Positions 7,667-16,093 are shown, numbered from the stretch's first letter. The stretch: 48,901 nt of DNA from Prevotella sp. (GCA_017471245.1 JAFUVB010000067.1:1-48901), one strand, 5' to 3'. Program-made: numbers and translations. The notes: a model not told the origin generated them from the letters alone.

Positions 7667-8506
7667 TTAAGCCTCATCCTTGTGATTCTCTTCGTAAGTC
7701 TGAGCAATGGTGTAGTTAACCTCGTCGAGAGCGTAGGTCAGCTTGTCGATCTTGTTCGTGTAGTAGTTATAAGCGATAACAGCACCCCAAGATGTCAAAA
7801 TACCAGAAGCGGTATTAACGAGGGCCTCAGAAATACCTTGTGACAGAGCGAGAGAGTCACCACCACCACCAGCTGCCAGAGCGGCGAATGAACGGATCAT
7901 ACCAACCACAGTACCGAACAGAGCGGTAAGGGTACCCAGAGTAACGATAGTTGCAAGAATCGGCATGTTCATCTGCAGAGTAGGCATCTCAAGCTGAGTA
8001 GCCTCATCGTAAGCGGCCTGAATCTTAGCGATCTTCTCTTCCTTGCTAACGCCTGTTGTCTCTTCCATCTTCTTGTAAGTTGCAAGAGTAGCACCGATAA
8101 CGTTTGCTACAGAACCTCTCTGATCATCGCAAAGCTTCTGAGCCTTTGCAAAGTCATTAGCCTTCAAAGCGGCCTTGATGTTAGCGACAAACTTCGGGAG
8201 CTTGCCCTTACCAAATGCTGTGCGGAGTGCGAGCCAGCGCTCGATGCTCAGTGCGATAACGGTGAACAGCAATGTGATAATCACAGGAACGACGATACCG
8301 CCTTTGTAAACCAAACCTAAGAGGCTTCCGTCCTTTACTGCATTTTCTGGGTTGCCGTCAACGAAGTTAGCTGGGTTACCCAACACGAATTTGTAGAAAC
8401 AAACAGCTGCAATGAAACATGCTACGATAATCCAAATAGCTGCTTGAACTCCCTGGAATCCTGATTTTTTCTTAGGATTCGCTGCTTTAGCTTGTGTAGT
8501 TGCCAT
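7667..8506 (-). CDS. exbB: MotA/TolQ/ExbB proton channel
   Basis: A 279-residue protein. Membrane helices are visible at about 22-42, 69-88, 177-205 and 228-250. The first pair is the Bacteroidota-type N-terminus, and the last two carry the family signature (PTLQMNMPILATIVTLGTLTALFGTVVGMI, here residues 175 onward; and GILTSWGAVIAYN). ExbB pentamers enclose an ExbD dimer and conduct protons to drive TonB. First gene of the operon, followed by two exbD, tonB, a lipoprotein and a TPR gene. Confidence 0.94.
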   Translation of the reverse strand: MATTQAKAANPKKKSGFQGVQAAIWIIVACFIAAVCFYKFVLGNPANFVDGNPENAVKDGSLLGLVYKGGIVVPVIITLLFTVIALSIERWLALRTAFGKGKLPKFVANIKAALKANDFAKAQKLCDDQRGSVANVIGATLATYKKMEETTGVSKEEKIAKIQAAYDEATQLEMPTLQMNMPILATIVTLGTLTALFGTVVGMIRSFAALAAGGGGDSLALSQGISEALVNTASGILTSWGAVIAYNYYTNKIDKLTYALDEVNYTIAQTYEENHKDEA

Positions 8507-8612
8507 AATTTTGAATTTAAATTTTAGTTATTAATAAATTAAGTTTAAAAAATTCTCATGTATAAACCGTATTACAGTACGGAAACTTTGTTTTAGCACT
8601 GAATAGACTTGG

Positions 8613-8620
8613 CAAAGATA
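8613..8620 (-). promoter_or_regulatory. -7 element of the exbB-tonB operon
   Basis: On the minus strand TATCTTTG matches the TAnnTTTG consensus 106 nt before the exbB start. The expected TTTG at 19-21 nt spacing is not present; the closest candidates are imperfect, so only the -7 element is called. Confidence 0.5.
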
Positions 8621-8717
8621 ACAAATTATAAGCAAACGAGTGAAAGATTAATAAGTTTTAACAATACAAATCCTCGTTTTTTTTGTTTTAGTGCACATTT
8701 GCTATTCTCATTCGTGC

Positions 8718-9911
8718 TTATTTGAGTTTAGACAGAGCGTTCTTGATCCTGTGCATAGCCTCAATGATGTTCTCGTCACTTGTGGCATAACTCATTCTGA
8801 AACAATCAGGATCACCAAACGCATCGCCTCCCACTGTTGCGACATGTCCTACTTCAAGCAGATACATCGCAAGGTCGGTAGAGTTGTTGATTACATGCTC
8901 GCCATCGCTCTTGCCAAAGAAGCTGCAGCATTTGGGGAACAGATAGAAAGCACCTTCAGGCTTGTTGACCTCCAATCCGGAAACGTCTTTTGCCAGGTTA
9001 TAGATCAAATCGCGACGGCGCTCGAATGCCTTGCGCATCTCTTCCACACAGTCCTGAGAGGCGCGATAAGCTTCAAGAGCAGCTCTCTGGCTAACAGAAC
9101 AAGCACCACTTGTGTATTGTCCCTGTAGCTTGTTGCAACCTTTGACAATCCATTCGGGTGCTGCAATATATCCAATGCGCCATCCTGTCATTGCATAAGC
9201 CTTGCTGACTCCGTTCACAATGATGGTCCGTTCCTTCATTCCATCAAACTGAGCTATGCTTGCATGAGCCCCCACGTAATTGATGTGTTCATAAATCTCG
9301 TCTGCCAATACATACAAGTCATCATGACTGAGAATCACCTTGGCAAGACTCTCCAGTTCGGCTGCAGAATAAACACTACCTGTAGGATTACTCGGTGAGC
9401 AAAGAATGATCATGCGTGTTTTTGGGGTAATGGCGTTCTCAAGCTGACTGGCAGTAATCTTGAAATTCTGTTCAAAGCCAGCCTCCACGAAAACAGGATT
9501 TCCTCCTGCCAGCTTTACCATCTGCGGATAGCTCACCCAATATGGTGTGGGAATAATGACCTCCTCTCCGTCATCAACCAGTGCCATCACGGTGTTACAG
9601 ACACTTTGCTTAGCACCATTGGACACGAGGATTTCACTCTCTGCATATTCCAGATGATTCTCTTTCCTCAGTTTCTCCACGATTGCCTTGCGCAATTCCG
9701 GATAACCCGGGACAGGAGAATACCTTGACCAGTTCTCATCAATTGCTTTCTTTGCAGCATCTTTGACATGGTCAGGGGTATTGAAATCGGGTTCGCCGAC
9801 ACTCAAGTTTATAACGTCAATTCCAGATGCTTTCATTTCGCTGCTTTTCTGCGACATTGCCAATGTGGCAGAAGGAGCGAGCCGATTGAGTCGATTTGAT
9901 AGTTTTCCCAT
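8718..9911 (-). CDS. aspC: Pyridoxal-phosphate aminotransferase, aspartate type (class I)
   Basis: A 397-residue fold-type I aminotransferase. SVGEPDFNTP (37-46), the CSPSNPTG motif with N175, ADEIYE with D204 that holds the pyridine nitrogen, and SKAYAMTGWRIG with Schiff-base K237 are all in place. The family (subgroup I-gamma, near AspC of thermophiles) moves amino groups between aspartate or related amino acids and 2-oxoglutarate. It lies downstream of lptF and ribBA, but a 149-nt gap with its own -7 candidate separates it from ribBA. Exact substrate not fixed by sequence. Confidence 0.9.
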   Translation of the reverse strand: MGKLSNRLNRLAPSATLAMSQKSSEMKASGIDVINLSVGEPDFNTPDHVKDAAKKAIDENWSRYSPVPGYPELRKAIVEKLRKENHLEYAESEILVSNGAKQSVCNTVMALVDDGEEVIIPTPYWVSYPQMVKLAGGNPVFVEAGFEQNFKITASQLENAITPKTRMIILCSPSNPTGSVYSAAELESLAKVILSHDDLYVLADEIYEHINYVGAHASIAQFDGMKERTIIVNGVSKAYAMTGWRIGYIAAPEWIVKGCNKLQGQYTSGACSVSQRAALEAYRASQDCVEEMRKAFERRRDLIYNLAKDVSGLEVNKPEGAFYLFPKCCSFFGKSDGEHVINNSTDLAMYLLEVGHVATVGGDAFGDPDCFRMSYATSDENIIEAMHRIKNALSKLK

Positions 9912-9966
9912 GTGCTTGAATAGTGCTTATAGGTTTCTGTAAACAGGATCGAATGCTTTTGACATG

Positions 9967-9974
9967 CAAAAATA
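9967..9974 (-). promoter_or_regulatory. -7 candidate upstream of the aminotransferase gene
   Basis: TATTTTTG on the minus strand, 56 nt before the start. The -33 region is T-rich but lacks a clear TTTG. Confidence 0.4.
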
Positions 9975-10060
9975 CGCATTTTATTTTTAAAACGGAAAAA
10001 AAACGTCATTATTTCAACAGAACGACAAAAAAATCATCCTGTTTCTATCATTTTGTCTCA

Positions 10061-11269
10061 TCAAAGATGGAGTATGTGCCCCATTCTGTCTTTTTTCGTT
10101 TTCAAATATTTTATGTTAAAGGGATTGGGAGTAATCTCAATAGGGATGTTTTCCACGATTTCCAGTCCGTATGCCTCAAGCCCCACACGCTTCACAGGGT
10201 TATTGGTCAACAGTCTCATTTTCTGAACTCCAAGCTTGCGGAGTATCTGTGCCCCACATCCATAGTCACGCTCATCGGGCTTGAAACCAAGATGCACATT
10301 TGCCTCCACCGTATCGTATCCCTCTTCCTGCAATTTGTAGGCTGCTATTTTGTTCATCAAGCCGATGCCGCGTCCTTCCTGCTGGATATACACCAACACG
10401 CCCTTTCCCTCGGCTTCAATCATCTTCATTGACTTATGCAACTGTTCACCACAATCGCACCTCAGGCTTCCAAGTATATCACCGGTGGCACATGACGAAT
10501 GAACACGAACCATCACGGGTTCACCTTCTTTCCACTCGCCTTTGATAAGTGCGAAATGCTCCATGCCGTTACTGATCTGTCGGAAAGGCACCATCTTGAA
10601 GTGACCATACTGTGTAGGCATATCCACCTCAGCACCCATTTCCACAAGCGAATCCTTCTTCAGCCGATAGGCAATCATGTCTTTGATGGTTATGATCTTC
10701 AGCTCATGCTCTTTGGCAAAACTCATCAGCTGCGGCATCCGCGCCATTGTACCGTCCTCGTTCATGATTTCTATCAGTGCTCCGGCTGGATACATACCTG
10801 CCAGACGACACAAGTCAATAGCAGCTTCCGTGTGTCCGCTACGCTTTAACACGCCATTATCCTGTGCATATAACGGATTGATATGACCAGGTCTTCCAAA
10901 TGTATGGGGAGTAGAGGCAGGATCAGCCAGTGCCCTGATTGTTGCGGCACGGTCGTGTGCTGACACACCTGTGCTGCATCCTTCAAGCTTGTCCACGGTG
11001 ACAGTGAAGGGAGTACCAAGCATTGATGTGTTTTCCATTACCTGATGCGGCAGTTCAAGTTCCTCGCACCTCGTATTAGTGATTGGCGCGCAAAGCACTC
11101 CACGCGCATGCTTCAGCATGAAATTAACCATTTCTGGTGTAATTGTTTCCGCAGCACAAATCAGGTCACCCTCATTTTCACGGTCCTCATCATCAACAAC
11201 GATGACGAACTTTCCATCCTTGAAGTCTTTTACAGCCTCTTCGATGCTGCTGAGTTTGAAATCTCCCAT
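10061..11269 (-). CDS. ribBA: Bifunctional DHBP synthase / GTP cyclohydrolase II
   Basis: A 402-residue two-domain riboflavin enzyme. The N-terminal half has the 3,4-dihydroxy-2-butanone-4-phosphate synthase signature [11 protein letters not shown] (26-36) and SAHDRA (103-108). The C-terminal half has the GTP cyclohydrolase II zinc site, with C260, C271 and C273 in [19 protein letters not shown], and QQEGRGIGL. Together the two halves start both branches of riboflavin synthesis, from ribulose-5-phosphate and from GTP. It starts 4 nt after the stop of the LptF/G permease gene, so it is co-transcribed with it. No FMN riboswitch is visible ahead of it. Confidence 0.96.
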   Translation of the reverse strand: MGDFKLSSIEEAVKDFKDGKFVIVVDDEDRENEGDLICAAETITPEMVNFMLKHARGVLCAPITNTRCEELELPHQVMENTSMLGTPFTVTVDKLEGCSTGVSAHDRAATIRALADPASTPHTFGRPGHINPLYAQDNGVLKRSGHTEAAIDLCRLAGMYPAGALIEIMNEDGTMARMPQLMSFAKEHELKIITIKDMIAYRLKKDSLVEMGAEVDMPTQYGHFKMVPFRQISNGMEHFALIKGEWKEGEPVMVRVHSSCATGDILGSLRCDCGEQLHKSMKMIEAEGKGVLVYIQQEGRGIGLMNKIAAYKLQEEGYDTVEANVHLGFKPDERDYGCGAQILRKLGVQKMRLLTNNPVKRVGLEAYGLEIVENIPIEITPNPFNIKYLKTKKDRMGHILHL

Positions 11270-11273
11270 GTTT

Positions 11274-13190
11274 CTATACCTTATTATATATGTATGCTAT
11301 TTCGTTAATTCTATTGATAATATTAGTATTAGTCTGCTTGATAGTTCGCAGATCCTTCAACAGCCGCAGACGGAACATCCACATCCTGGCATAAAGGAAT
11401 ATTCCCACAGGCACGATGACAGCCGCCACGATATTCATCCACTTGTGCTCAAATGGGCGTGTATGCGCCTTGGCTGACACCACCGGGTAACGGTTAAGTT
11501 CTGTAAGAACAGCTTTGTCTCTTGTGTTAGCCAGGTCTTCAATGGTTGCTTCCATCAAATTACTGATATGCTCAATCTTGTCATCAGGCTCATATTTGAA
11601 GAACACCTTGATGGGATTAGGAAGGCGGTAAAGCTTGTGGGCATGGGCATATTCCGTGGCATCATCGCTTACTTGCTGCAAGCTCAGAGCATCTTCAGCA
11701 TAATGCGGATCATGAATAATCACTTCCTTGGCATACACATGACGTTTCAGGCGTAAGCCCAAAAGTTTCATGAAGAACGTCCTGTACAAATCCATATTGA
11801 ACACCACCGAGTCGTTGTTCGCCTTATAGGTGAAGAACACCGCCAGCGGCGTAAGCACTGCCGTGGCAATACCTTTCCCGAACCAAATAGACCACATCCC
11901 TCCTCTCGACATGCGATAACCGGTATTATCGAAAATATAATACACGATGAAGACGAGCACAGAGATAATCACCGGTATACCCAGTCCACCCTTTCGGATG
12001 ATGGCTCCCAACGGAGCTCCGATGAAGAAGAAGATCAAACACGACAGTGACAACGTGAATTTATCAATTGCCCATATCTTATGCATTCGGATCAATCGGT
12101 CGGCATCGCTGGTAACCAAAGACTTGAATTCCAAGTCGTTTACCTGTTGCTGCACTCGCCGCAGAGCATGTGAAACGGCATCCTTCTTGTCTTTTGCACT
12201 CATCCTGTTGTAAAGGGTATCAATGTTGATTGCCTTTGTCTTTGCCATCTTCATGGCACGCACCGAGTCGCTCCTGCTTATCACGCCCGATGCGAGGAAG
12301 GCTCTTTTCGTATCTTCATAGAACGCCCTGCCCACACTGTCATACTGGGCATTGATGGAATCGATGTCGTGACTGATCTCAAACAGGCTTTTACCACGGG
12401 CATCATTAGAGAGCACGCCGGCATCTGTCATGTTGAAATCGGCATCGAAGTCAAGAAGAATCTGTTTGTGCGTGAAACTTTCACGGCGATATGGAACGCT
12501 GGCACTTCCAGCCAGTTCCTGGCTTTTCATGTTTTCAAACCACTCCCCGTTATAGAGCGTGAGCAGCAGATGCTTTTTCTCCGCTGTAGATTGTATCTTA
12601 CCTGAATCTGCCAAGATAATGGCAGCATCCTCAAAGCTGTCGGTCATTCGGTAGATCATCATACCGTAGAGCATGCCCGTCTTTGTGTCTTTTTTCTGAA
12701 CATAGATGTTCGTACCCTGAATGCCATCATAGAAAATCCCCTCAGGAATCTCCAGTTCCGGACTCTTCTGTTTCATCGACAGCAGCAACTGTGCCAATGA
12801 TCTGTTGGCATGCGGACCGATATTATTCTGAAAATAGAATGATCCCAGCATGATGCAAACGGTGATGAAGATCAGTGAGCGGAACGATTGCATCAGCGAG
12901 ATGCCTGCTGCCTTGATTGCTGTCAGCTCACTGCTCTCGCCCAGATTTCCGAAGGTGATAAGCGAAGAGAGCAGAATGGCAAGAGGCAGAGCTTGCGGAA
13001 CCAGCATCAGCCCCATATACCAGAAGAACTGCGCCAGCACCTCCATTGACAAGCCTTTTCCGATGAGCTGGTCGACATAGCGCCACAGGAACTGCATCAT
13101 CAGCACAAACTGGCAGATGAAGAATGTTCCCACAAACAACAGCGCAAACTGTTTGGCAATGAATATGTCGAGTTTTTTGATTCTAAACAT
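11274..13190 (-). CDS. LptF/LptG family permease with C-terminal extension
   Basis: A 638-residue protein against about 360 for E. coli LptF or LptG. Residues 10-120 hold the three N-terminal membrane helices (for example [20 protein letters not shown]) and the sequence [10 protein letters not shown] typical of the coupling helix. A long periplasmic region (about 125-375) includes a charged helical insertion. Helices at about 380-470 complete the usual core. A further 170 residues follow, with one more hydrophobic segment ([20 protein letters not shown], near 588-607) and a basic tail. The family forms the inner-membrane part of the lipopolysaccharide exporter. Whether it corresponds to F or G is not clear. 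Confidence 0.88.
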   Translation of the reverse strand: MFRIKKLDIFIAKQFALLFVGTFFICQFVLMMQFLWRYVDQLIGKGLSMEVLAQFFWYMGLMLVPQALPLAILLSSLITFGNLGESSELTAIKAAGISLMQSFRSLIFITVCIMLGSFYFQNNIGPHANRSLAQLLLSMKQKSPELEIPEGIFYDGIQGTNIYVQKKDTKTGMLYGMMIYRMTDSFEDAAIILADSGKIQSTAEKKHLLLTLYNGEWFENMKSQELAGSASVPYRRESFTHKQILLDFDADFNMTDAGVLSNDARGKSLFEISHDIDSINAQYDSVGRAFYEDTKRAFLASGVISRSDSVRAMKMAKTKAINIDTLYNRMSAKDKKDAVSHALRRVQQQVNDLEFKSLVTSDADRLIRMHKIWAIDKFTLSLSCLIFFFIGAPLGAIIRKGGLGIPVIISVLVFIVYYIFDNTGYRMSRGGMWSIWFGKGIATAVLTPLAVFFTYKANNDSVVFNMDLYRTFFMKLLGLRLKRHVYAKEVIIHDPHYAEDALSLQQVSDDATEYAHAHKLYRLPNPIKVFFKYEPDDKIEHISNLMEATIEDLANTRDKAVLTELNRYPVVSAKAHTRPFEHKWMNIVAAVIVPVGIFLYARMWMFRLRLLKDLRTIKQTNTNIINRINEIAYIYNKV

Positions 13191-13222
13191 TATGTTTTAT
13201 GCATACACTCTGATGCAGGGTG

Positions 13223-13257
13223 CAAAGTTACAAATTAATTATGAATTTAGAACCAAA
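13223..13257 (-). promoter_or_regulatory. Promoter candidate for the lptF/G-ribBA operon
   Basis: On the minus strand TTTG (13254-13257) precedes TAACTTTG (13223-13230) with a 23-nt spacer, a little longer than the consensus. The -7 element is 33 nt before the start. Confidence 0.5.
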
Positions 13258-13345
13258 GGTTACTTAAAAATTCTTGTTAGTAATGAAGATTAGTAAATAA
13301 TGTGATTCCGCCTGCTTTTTCAAAATCTAGTGGACTTATCTCAAA

Positions 13346-13744
13346 TCACAACCCCGTATTATTATGAAGTTGCTCCAGATTACTATCCCAGATATCCTTC
13401 AGGTCCTCTACATCTTCTTCCCATGCATGGTCAGTGATTATCAGGATATAGTCGCCCGTTATGTCACTCTTTTCCATTTGAAGATCCCAGAACGACTCTT
13501 CGTCTTCATCATTCTCCCACGCATAGCGGATATGCTTAAAACGCTGCTCTTCAAGCACTCTGGCACGCCGTATCTCATGGTTTCTCCACACTTCGCCCCA
13601 CGTGAACTTCAACCAGTCGCCGTCGCGTTCCACTTCATCGGCAATCCACTTTGCAAGCCCTTCTGGTGTACTGAGCAGTTGCCAGATGATGTTTGGAGAT
13701 TTGCATTTAAGCTCTTTTTCAATACTTAATTGATGTTTCTTCAT
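13346..13744 (-). CDS. START-like (SRPBCC) domain protein
   Basis: A 132-residue protein from the ATG at 13744; the longer frame begins at a TTG seven codons earlier and adds nothing recognisable. It resembles the small Bacteroidota START-like family: an early SPNIIWQLLSTPEGLAKWIADEV helix-loop (cut here from residues 16-38), a WGEVWR strand and a final helix. The fold forms a hydrophobic pocket for lipids or other ligands, and the C-terminal segment resembles AHSA1-type proteins. No ligand can be inferred. It stands alone, divergent from the tRNA gene. Confidence 0.75.
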   Translation of the reverse strand: MKKHQLSIEKELKCKSPNIIWQLLSTPEGLAKWIADEVERDGDWLKFTWGEVWRNHEIRRARVLEEQRFKHIRYAWENDEDEESFWDLQMEKSDITGDYILIITDHAWEEDVEDLKDIWDSNLEQLHNNTGL

Positions 13745-13789
13745 CTCAAGGTCGATTATTGACAAACTGTTTTTATGATTTTTTCGCTA

Positions 13790-13797
13790 CAAATATA
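13790..13797 (-). promoter_or_regulatory. -7 element of the START-like gene
   Basis: TATATTTG on the minus strand, 46 nt before the ATG at 13744. The -33 region contains overlapping CAAAA tracts (plus-strand view), so the exact partner is ambiguous. Confidence 0.5.
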
Positions 13798-13836
13798 CAA
13801 AAAAAAGGACAAAACAAAAAATATTCTTGAAATTAT

Positions 13837-13868
13837 TTTGTGTATTTAAACTTTTTATGTTACCTTTG
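13837..13868 (+). promoter_or_regulatory. tRNA promoter
   Basis: TTTG at 13837-13840, a 20-nt spacer and TACCTTTG at 13861-13868 form a full match to the Bacteroidota sigma-ABfr promoter. The tRNA begins 20 nt after the -7 element. Confidence 0.85.
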
Positions 13869-13888
13869 CACCCGCAAAAGAAAATGAT

Positions 13889-13962
13889 GGCGAGGTAGCT
13901 CAGCTGGTTAGAGCGTCGGATTCATAATCCGGAGGTCGTGGGATCGTGACCCACCCTCGCTA
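13889..13962 (+). tRNA. tRNA with anticodon CAT (Met, elongator-like)
   Basis: A complete 74-nt cloverleaf. Acceptor stem GGCGAGG pairs with CCTCGCT (final pair G-T). D stem GCTC/GAGC, anticodon stem TCGGA/TCCGG with loop TTCATAA, variable loop AGGTC, T stem GTGGG/CCCAC, discriminator A73. No CCA is encoded. The initiator hallmarks (unpaired 1-72 and three G-C pairs next to the anticodon loop) are absent, so it is an elongator Met tRNA; a lysidine-modified Ile tRNA cannot be excluded. The T loop reads ATCGTGA instead of the usual TTCRANN; see findings. Confidence 0.92.
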
Positions 13963-13963
13963 C

Positions 13964-14007
13964 GAAAATGCGAAATCCCTGAAAAAGGATTTCGCATTTT
14001 CTGTTTT
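13964..14007 (+). terminator. Intrinsic terminator of the tRNA gene
   Basis: A perfect 15-bp stem (13964-13978 with 13987-14001) closes an 8-nt loop and is followed by TGTTTT, 1 nt past the tRNA. Confidence 0.88.
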
Positions 14008-14079
14008 ATAGTTTACAAGAAAAATCTGCCTTTCTGCTAAAAGAAATTGTAACCGCACAAATGCCCTTGCCACGACACA

Positions 14080-14268
14080 TTACCCTTTATGCCGGTTGGC
14101 CCGCTGCTTGCGGTATTTGGCTTTCTGCATAGCCGAGCCGCTGCCATGCGAACCGGTGATGTATTTCTTCTTCTTCGCCTTGGTCTTCACCTTGTCATCG
14201 GTAGCCTTTTTCTGTCCTCCTCTGCCGAAGGAAATGCCATTCTCCAAGATATAGTCAAAATCATCCAT
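14080..14268 (-). CDS. Small basic protein of unknown function (62 residues)
   Basis: The 62-residue frame starts 62 nt after the purH-type gene on the same strand. The first 18 residues are acidic (MDDFDYILENGISFGRGG). The rest is strongly basic, with KTKAKKKKY and a KYRKQRANRH tail, and carries a GSHGSGSA linker. The abrupt acidic-to-basic split and RNA-binding-like composition suggest a nucleic-acid or ribosome-associated role, but I recognise no family. A plus-strand frame across the same bases has no such structure. Confidence 0.6.
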   Translation of the reverse strand: MDDFDYILENGISFGRGGQKKATDDKVKTKAKKKKYITGSHGSGSAMQKAKYRKQRANRHKG

Positions 14269-14330
14269 TCCGCTCTATGATCATTGTTCATAATAAAGGT
14301 CTTGCATTCATAGCTATCCTGAGAGACAAA

Positions 14331-15515
14331 TCAATGGTGGAACAGGCGCACACCGGTGAAAGCCATGGCTATACCGTATTTGTCGCATGTCATAATAACA
14401 TGGTCGTCGCGCACCGAACCGCCAGCCTGGGCAATATATTGTACACCGCTCTTGTGGGCACGCTCAATGTTGTCGCCGAATGGGAAGAAAGCATCGCTGC
14501 CCAGCGACACACCCGTGTTCTTGGCAATCCATTCCTTCTTCTCCTCGCGAGTAAGCACAGCAGGCTTTTCCTTGAAGAACTGTTGCCAAACGCCTTCTGC
14601 AAGCACATCTTCATGATCGTCGCTGATATACACATCGATGGTATTGTCACGATCGGCCCGGCGTATTCCGTCCACAAATGGAAGACTCATCACCTTTGGA
14701 TGCTGGCGCAGCCACCAGATGTCGGCCTTGTTACCGGCAAGGCGAGTACAGTGGATACGGCTCTGCTGCCCGGCACCTATGCCTATTGCCTGCCCGTCTT
14801 TTACATAGCACACGCTATTGCTCTGGGTGTACTTCAACGTAATCAATGCAATCATCAAGTCGCGGCGTGCCTCTTCGGTGAATTCCTTATTCTGGGTGGG
14901 AACATTCTCAAACAAGGCTGGATCATCGAGACGAATCTCGTTGCGTCCCTGTTCAAAAGTAATGCCGAACACCTGTTTGCATTCCACAGGCGCTGGCACA
15001 TAGCTCGGGTCTATCTTGATCACATTGTATGTGCCCTTGCGCTTATCGCGAAGGATCTGCAATGCTTCATCAGTATAGTCTGGGGCAATAACTCCATCGG
15101 AAACTTCTCGCTTCAGAAGTGTGGCGGTCACTGCATCACAGGTGTCGGAGAGCGCCACGAAGTCGCCATACGAACTCATCCTGTCAGCCCCGCGAGCCCT
15201 GGCATAAGCACAGGCAACGGGAGATTCGTCTAAAGCCTTGATATCGTCAACAAAATAGATTCTCTTCAGCGTGTCGGTCAACGGCAGACCAACAGCGGCA
15301 CCGGCTGGCGACACATGCTTGAACGAGGCAGCTGCCGGTATTCCGGTGGCAGCTTTCAGTTCCTTCACCAGTTGCCAGCTGTTCAGGGCATCGAGCAAAT
15401 TGATATAGCCAGGACGGCCGTTGAGCACTTCAATGGGCAGTTCTCCCTCCGCCATGTATATGCGCGAAGGTTTCTGATTCGGATTACATCCGTACTTTAA
15501 TGCTAATTCTTTCAT
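14331..15515 (-). CDS. Stand-alone AICAR transformylase (PurH C-terminal domain type)
   Basis: A 394-residue protein corresponding to the AICAR-formyltransferase domain of PurH. SFKHVSPAG holds the catalytic K66 and H67; NSVCYVKDGQAIGIGAGQQSR and SDAFFPFGDNIERA are further signature segments (read as parts of 236-256 and 339-353). It transfers a formyl group from 10-formyl-tetrahydrofolate to AICAR in the ninth step of purine synthesis. The IMP cyclohydrolase domain that normally precedes it in PurH is absent and there is no sign of truncation, since the start has its own promoter 26 nt upstream. Confidence 0.9.
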   Translation of the reverse strand: MKELALKYGCNPNQKPSRIYMAEGELPIEVLNGRPGYINLLDALNSWQLVKELKAATGIPAAASFKHVSPAGAAVGLPLTDTLKRIYFVDDIKALDESPVACAYARARGADRMSSYGDFVALSDTCDAVTATLLKREVSDGVIAPDYTDEALQILRDKRKGTYNVIKIDPSYVPAPVECKQVFGITFEQGRNEIRLDDPALFENVPTQNKEFTEEARRDLMIALITLKYTQSNSVCYVKDGQAIGIGAGQQSRIHCTRLAGNKADIWWLRQHPKVMSLPFVDGIRRADRDNTIDVYISDDHEDVLAEGVWQQFFKEKPAVLTREEKKEWIAKNTGVSLGSDAFFPFGDNIERAHKSGVQYIAQAGGSVRDDHVIMTCDKYGIAMAFTGVRLFHH

Positions 15516-15540
15516 ATCCTTGGTTCTTCCATTCGGGGTG

Positions 15541-15571
15541 CAAAGTTAAGCATTATTTTGCAAAAAACAAA
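15541..15571 (-). promoter_or_regulatory. Promoter of the AICAR transformylase gene
   Basis: On the minus strand TTTG (15568-15571), a 19-nt spacer and TAACTTTG (15541-15548), ending 25 nt before the start codon. Confidence 0.75.
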
Positions 15572-15773
15572 ACAACATGTGCAATATCAGACGAAAGATT
15601 TCATCGTATCTCTCTATCAAGGAGTCAGAAAAAGCAATAGCGTATTGTCAGAAAATGGCAGAAGCCGCGAGATTGGTGTCGTTAGGATAACCATCATGTC
15701 ATCTACTCCCTGATATTCTTATTTACTGCTGATGCGCATAACAGACTGGAAAACAGCCATTTGGCAAAAATCC

Positions 15774-15887
15774 TGCGTTACTTTCTGCGTTACCCGCTGC
15801 GTTACTTGGTGCGTTACTTGGTGCGTTACTTGGTGCGTTACTTGGTGCGCAAATTACGCAGCAGGTAACGCAGCGGGTAACGCAGAA
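15774..15887. repeat. 12-nt tandem array inside a 23-bp inverted repeat
   Basis: Six 12-nt units run from 15774 to 15845. The last four (from 15798) are identical, TGCGTTACTTGG; the first two vary in the last four bases. Shortly after, complementary units (GTAACGCA core) follow in the opposite orientation. A perfect 23-bp inverted repeat joins 15783-15805 with 15865-15887, so the identical units mostly lie in the loop. Confidence 0.92.
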
Positions 15888-15989
15888 GATACGCAACGAT
15901 TCACACAAGCACCTGATACTAAGGAAGTTATGCGTATCCGCAGCAAAAAAAAAGATTCTCAGCAATAGAAACTCAATTGCATGACCTGA

Positions 15990-16028
15990 CAATAGCTATG
16001 GTTTCTCCCTTCGAAACCATAGCTATTG
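15990..16028. repeat. 16-bp perfect hairpin
   Basis: CAATAGCTATGGTTTC at 15990-16005 pairs perfectly with 16013-16028 across a 7-nt loop. It lies 66 nt past the symporter stop codon. Neither strand has a T-tract after it, so it is not a standard intrinsic terminator. Confidence 0.8.
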
Positions 16029-16093
16029 GTGTGTAAAAGCATAGCTTCTGCATGCCAAAAGCGTAGGTATTAGTAAGTGAAAAATAACATACC

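Larger units (their letters stand above)
15572..16090. other. Repeat-bearing gap between the purH-type gene and the symporter
   Basis: No credible gene. It holds the 12-nt repeat array with inverted flanks (15774-15887) and a 16-bp hairpin (15990-16028), both described separately. Open frames on both strands through the array are produced by the 12-nt period, which is a multiple of three. Confidence 0.75.

Noticed and set aside
14277-15233. 318-codon plus-strand frame
   Set aside because: Lies antisense to the AICAR transformylase gene, which has catalytic motifs and a promoter.
15774-15845. Possible CRISPR array
   Set aside because: Units of 12 nt are contiguous, with no unique spacers and no cas genes nearby.
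15723-15992. Open frames of 78 and 89 codons on both strands through the repeat array
   Set aside because: The repeat period of 12 keeps every frame open and gives peptide repeats (VTWC and NAPS) on both strands; no start signal or domain supports a protein.
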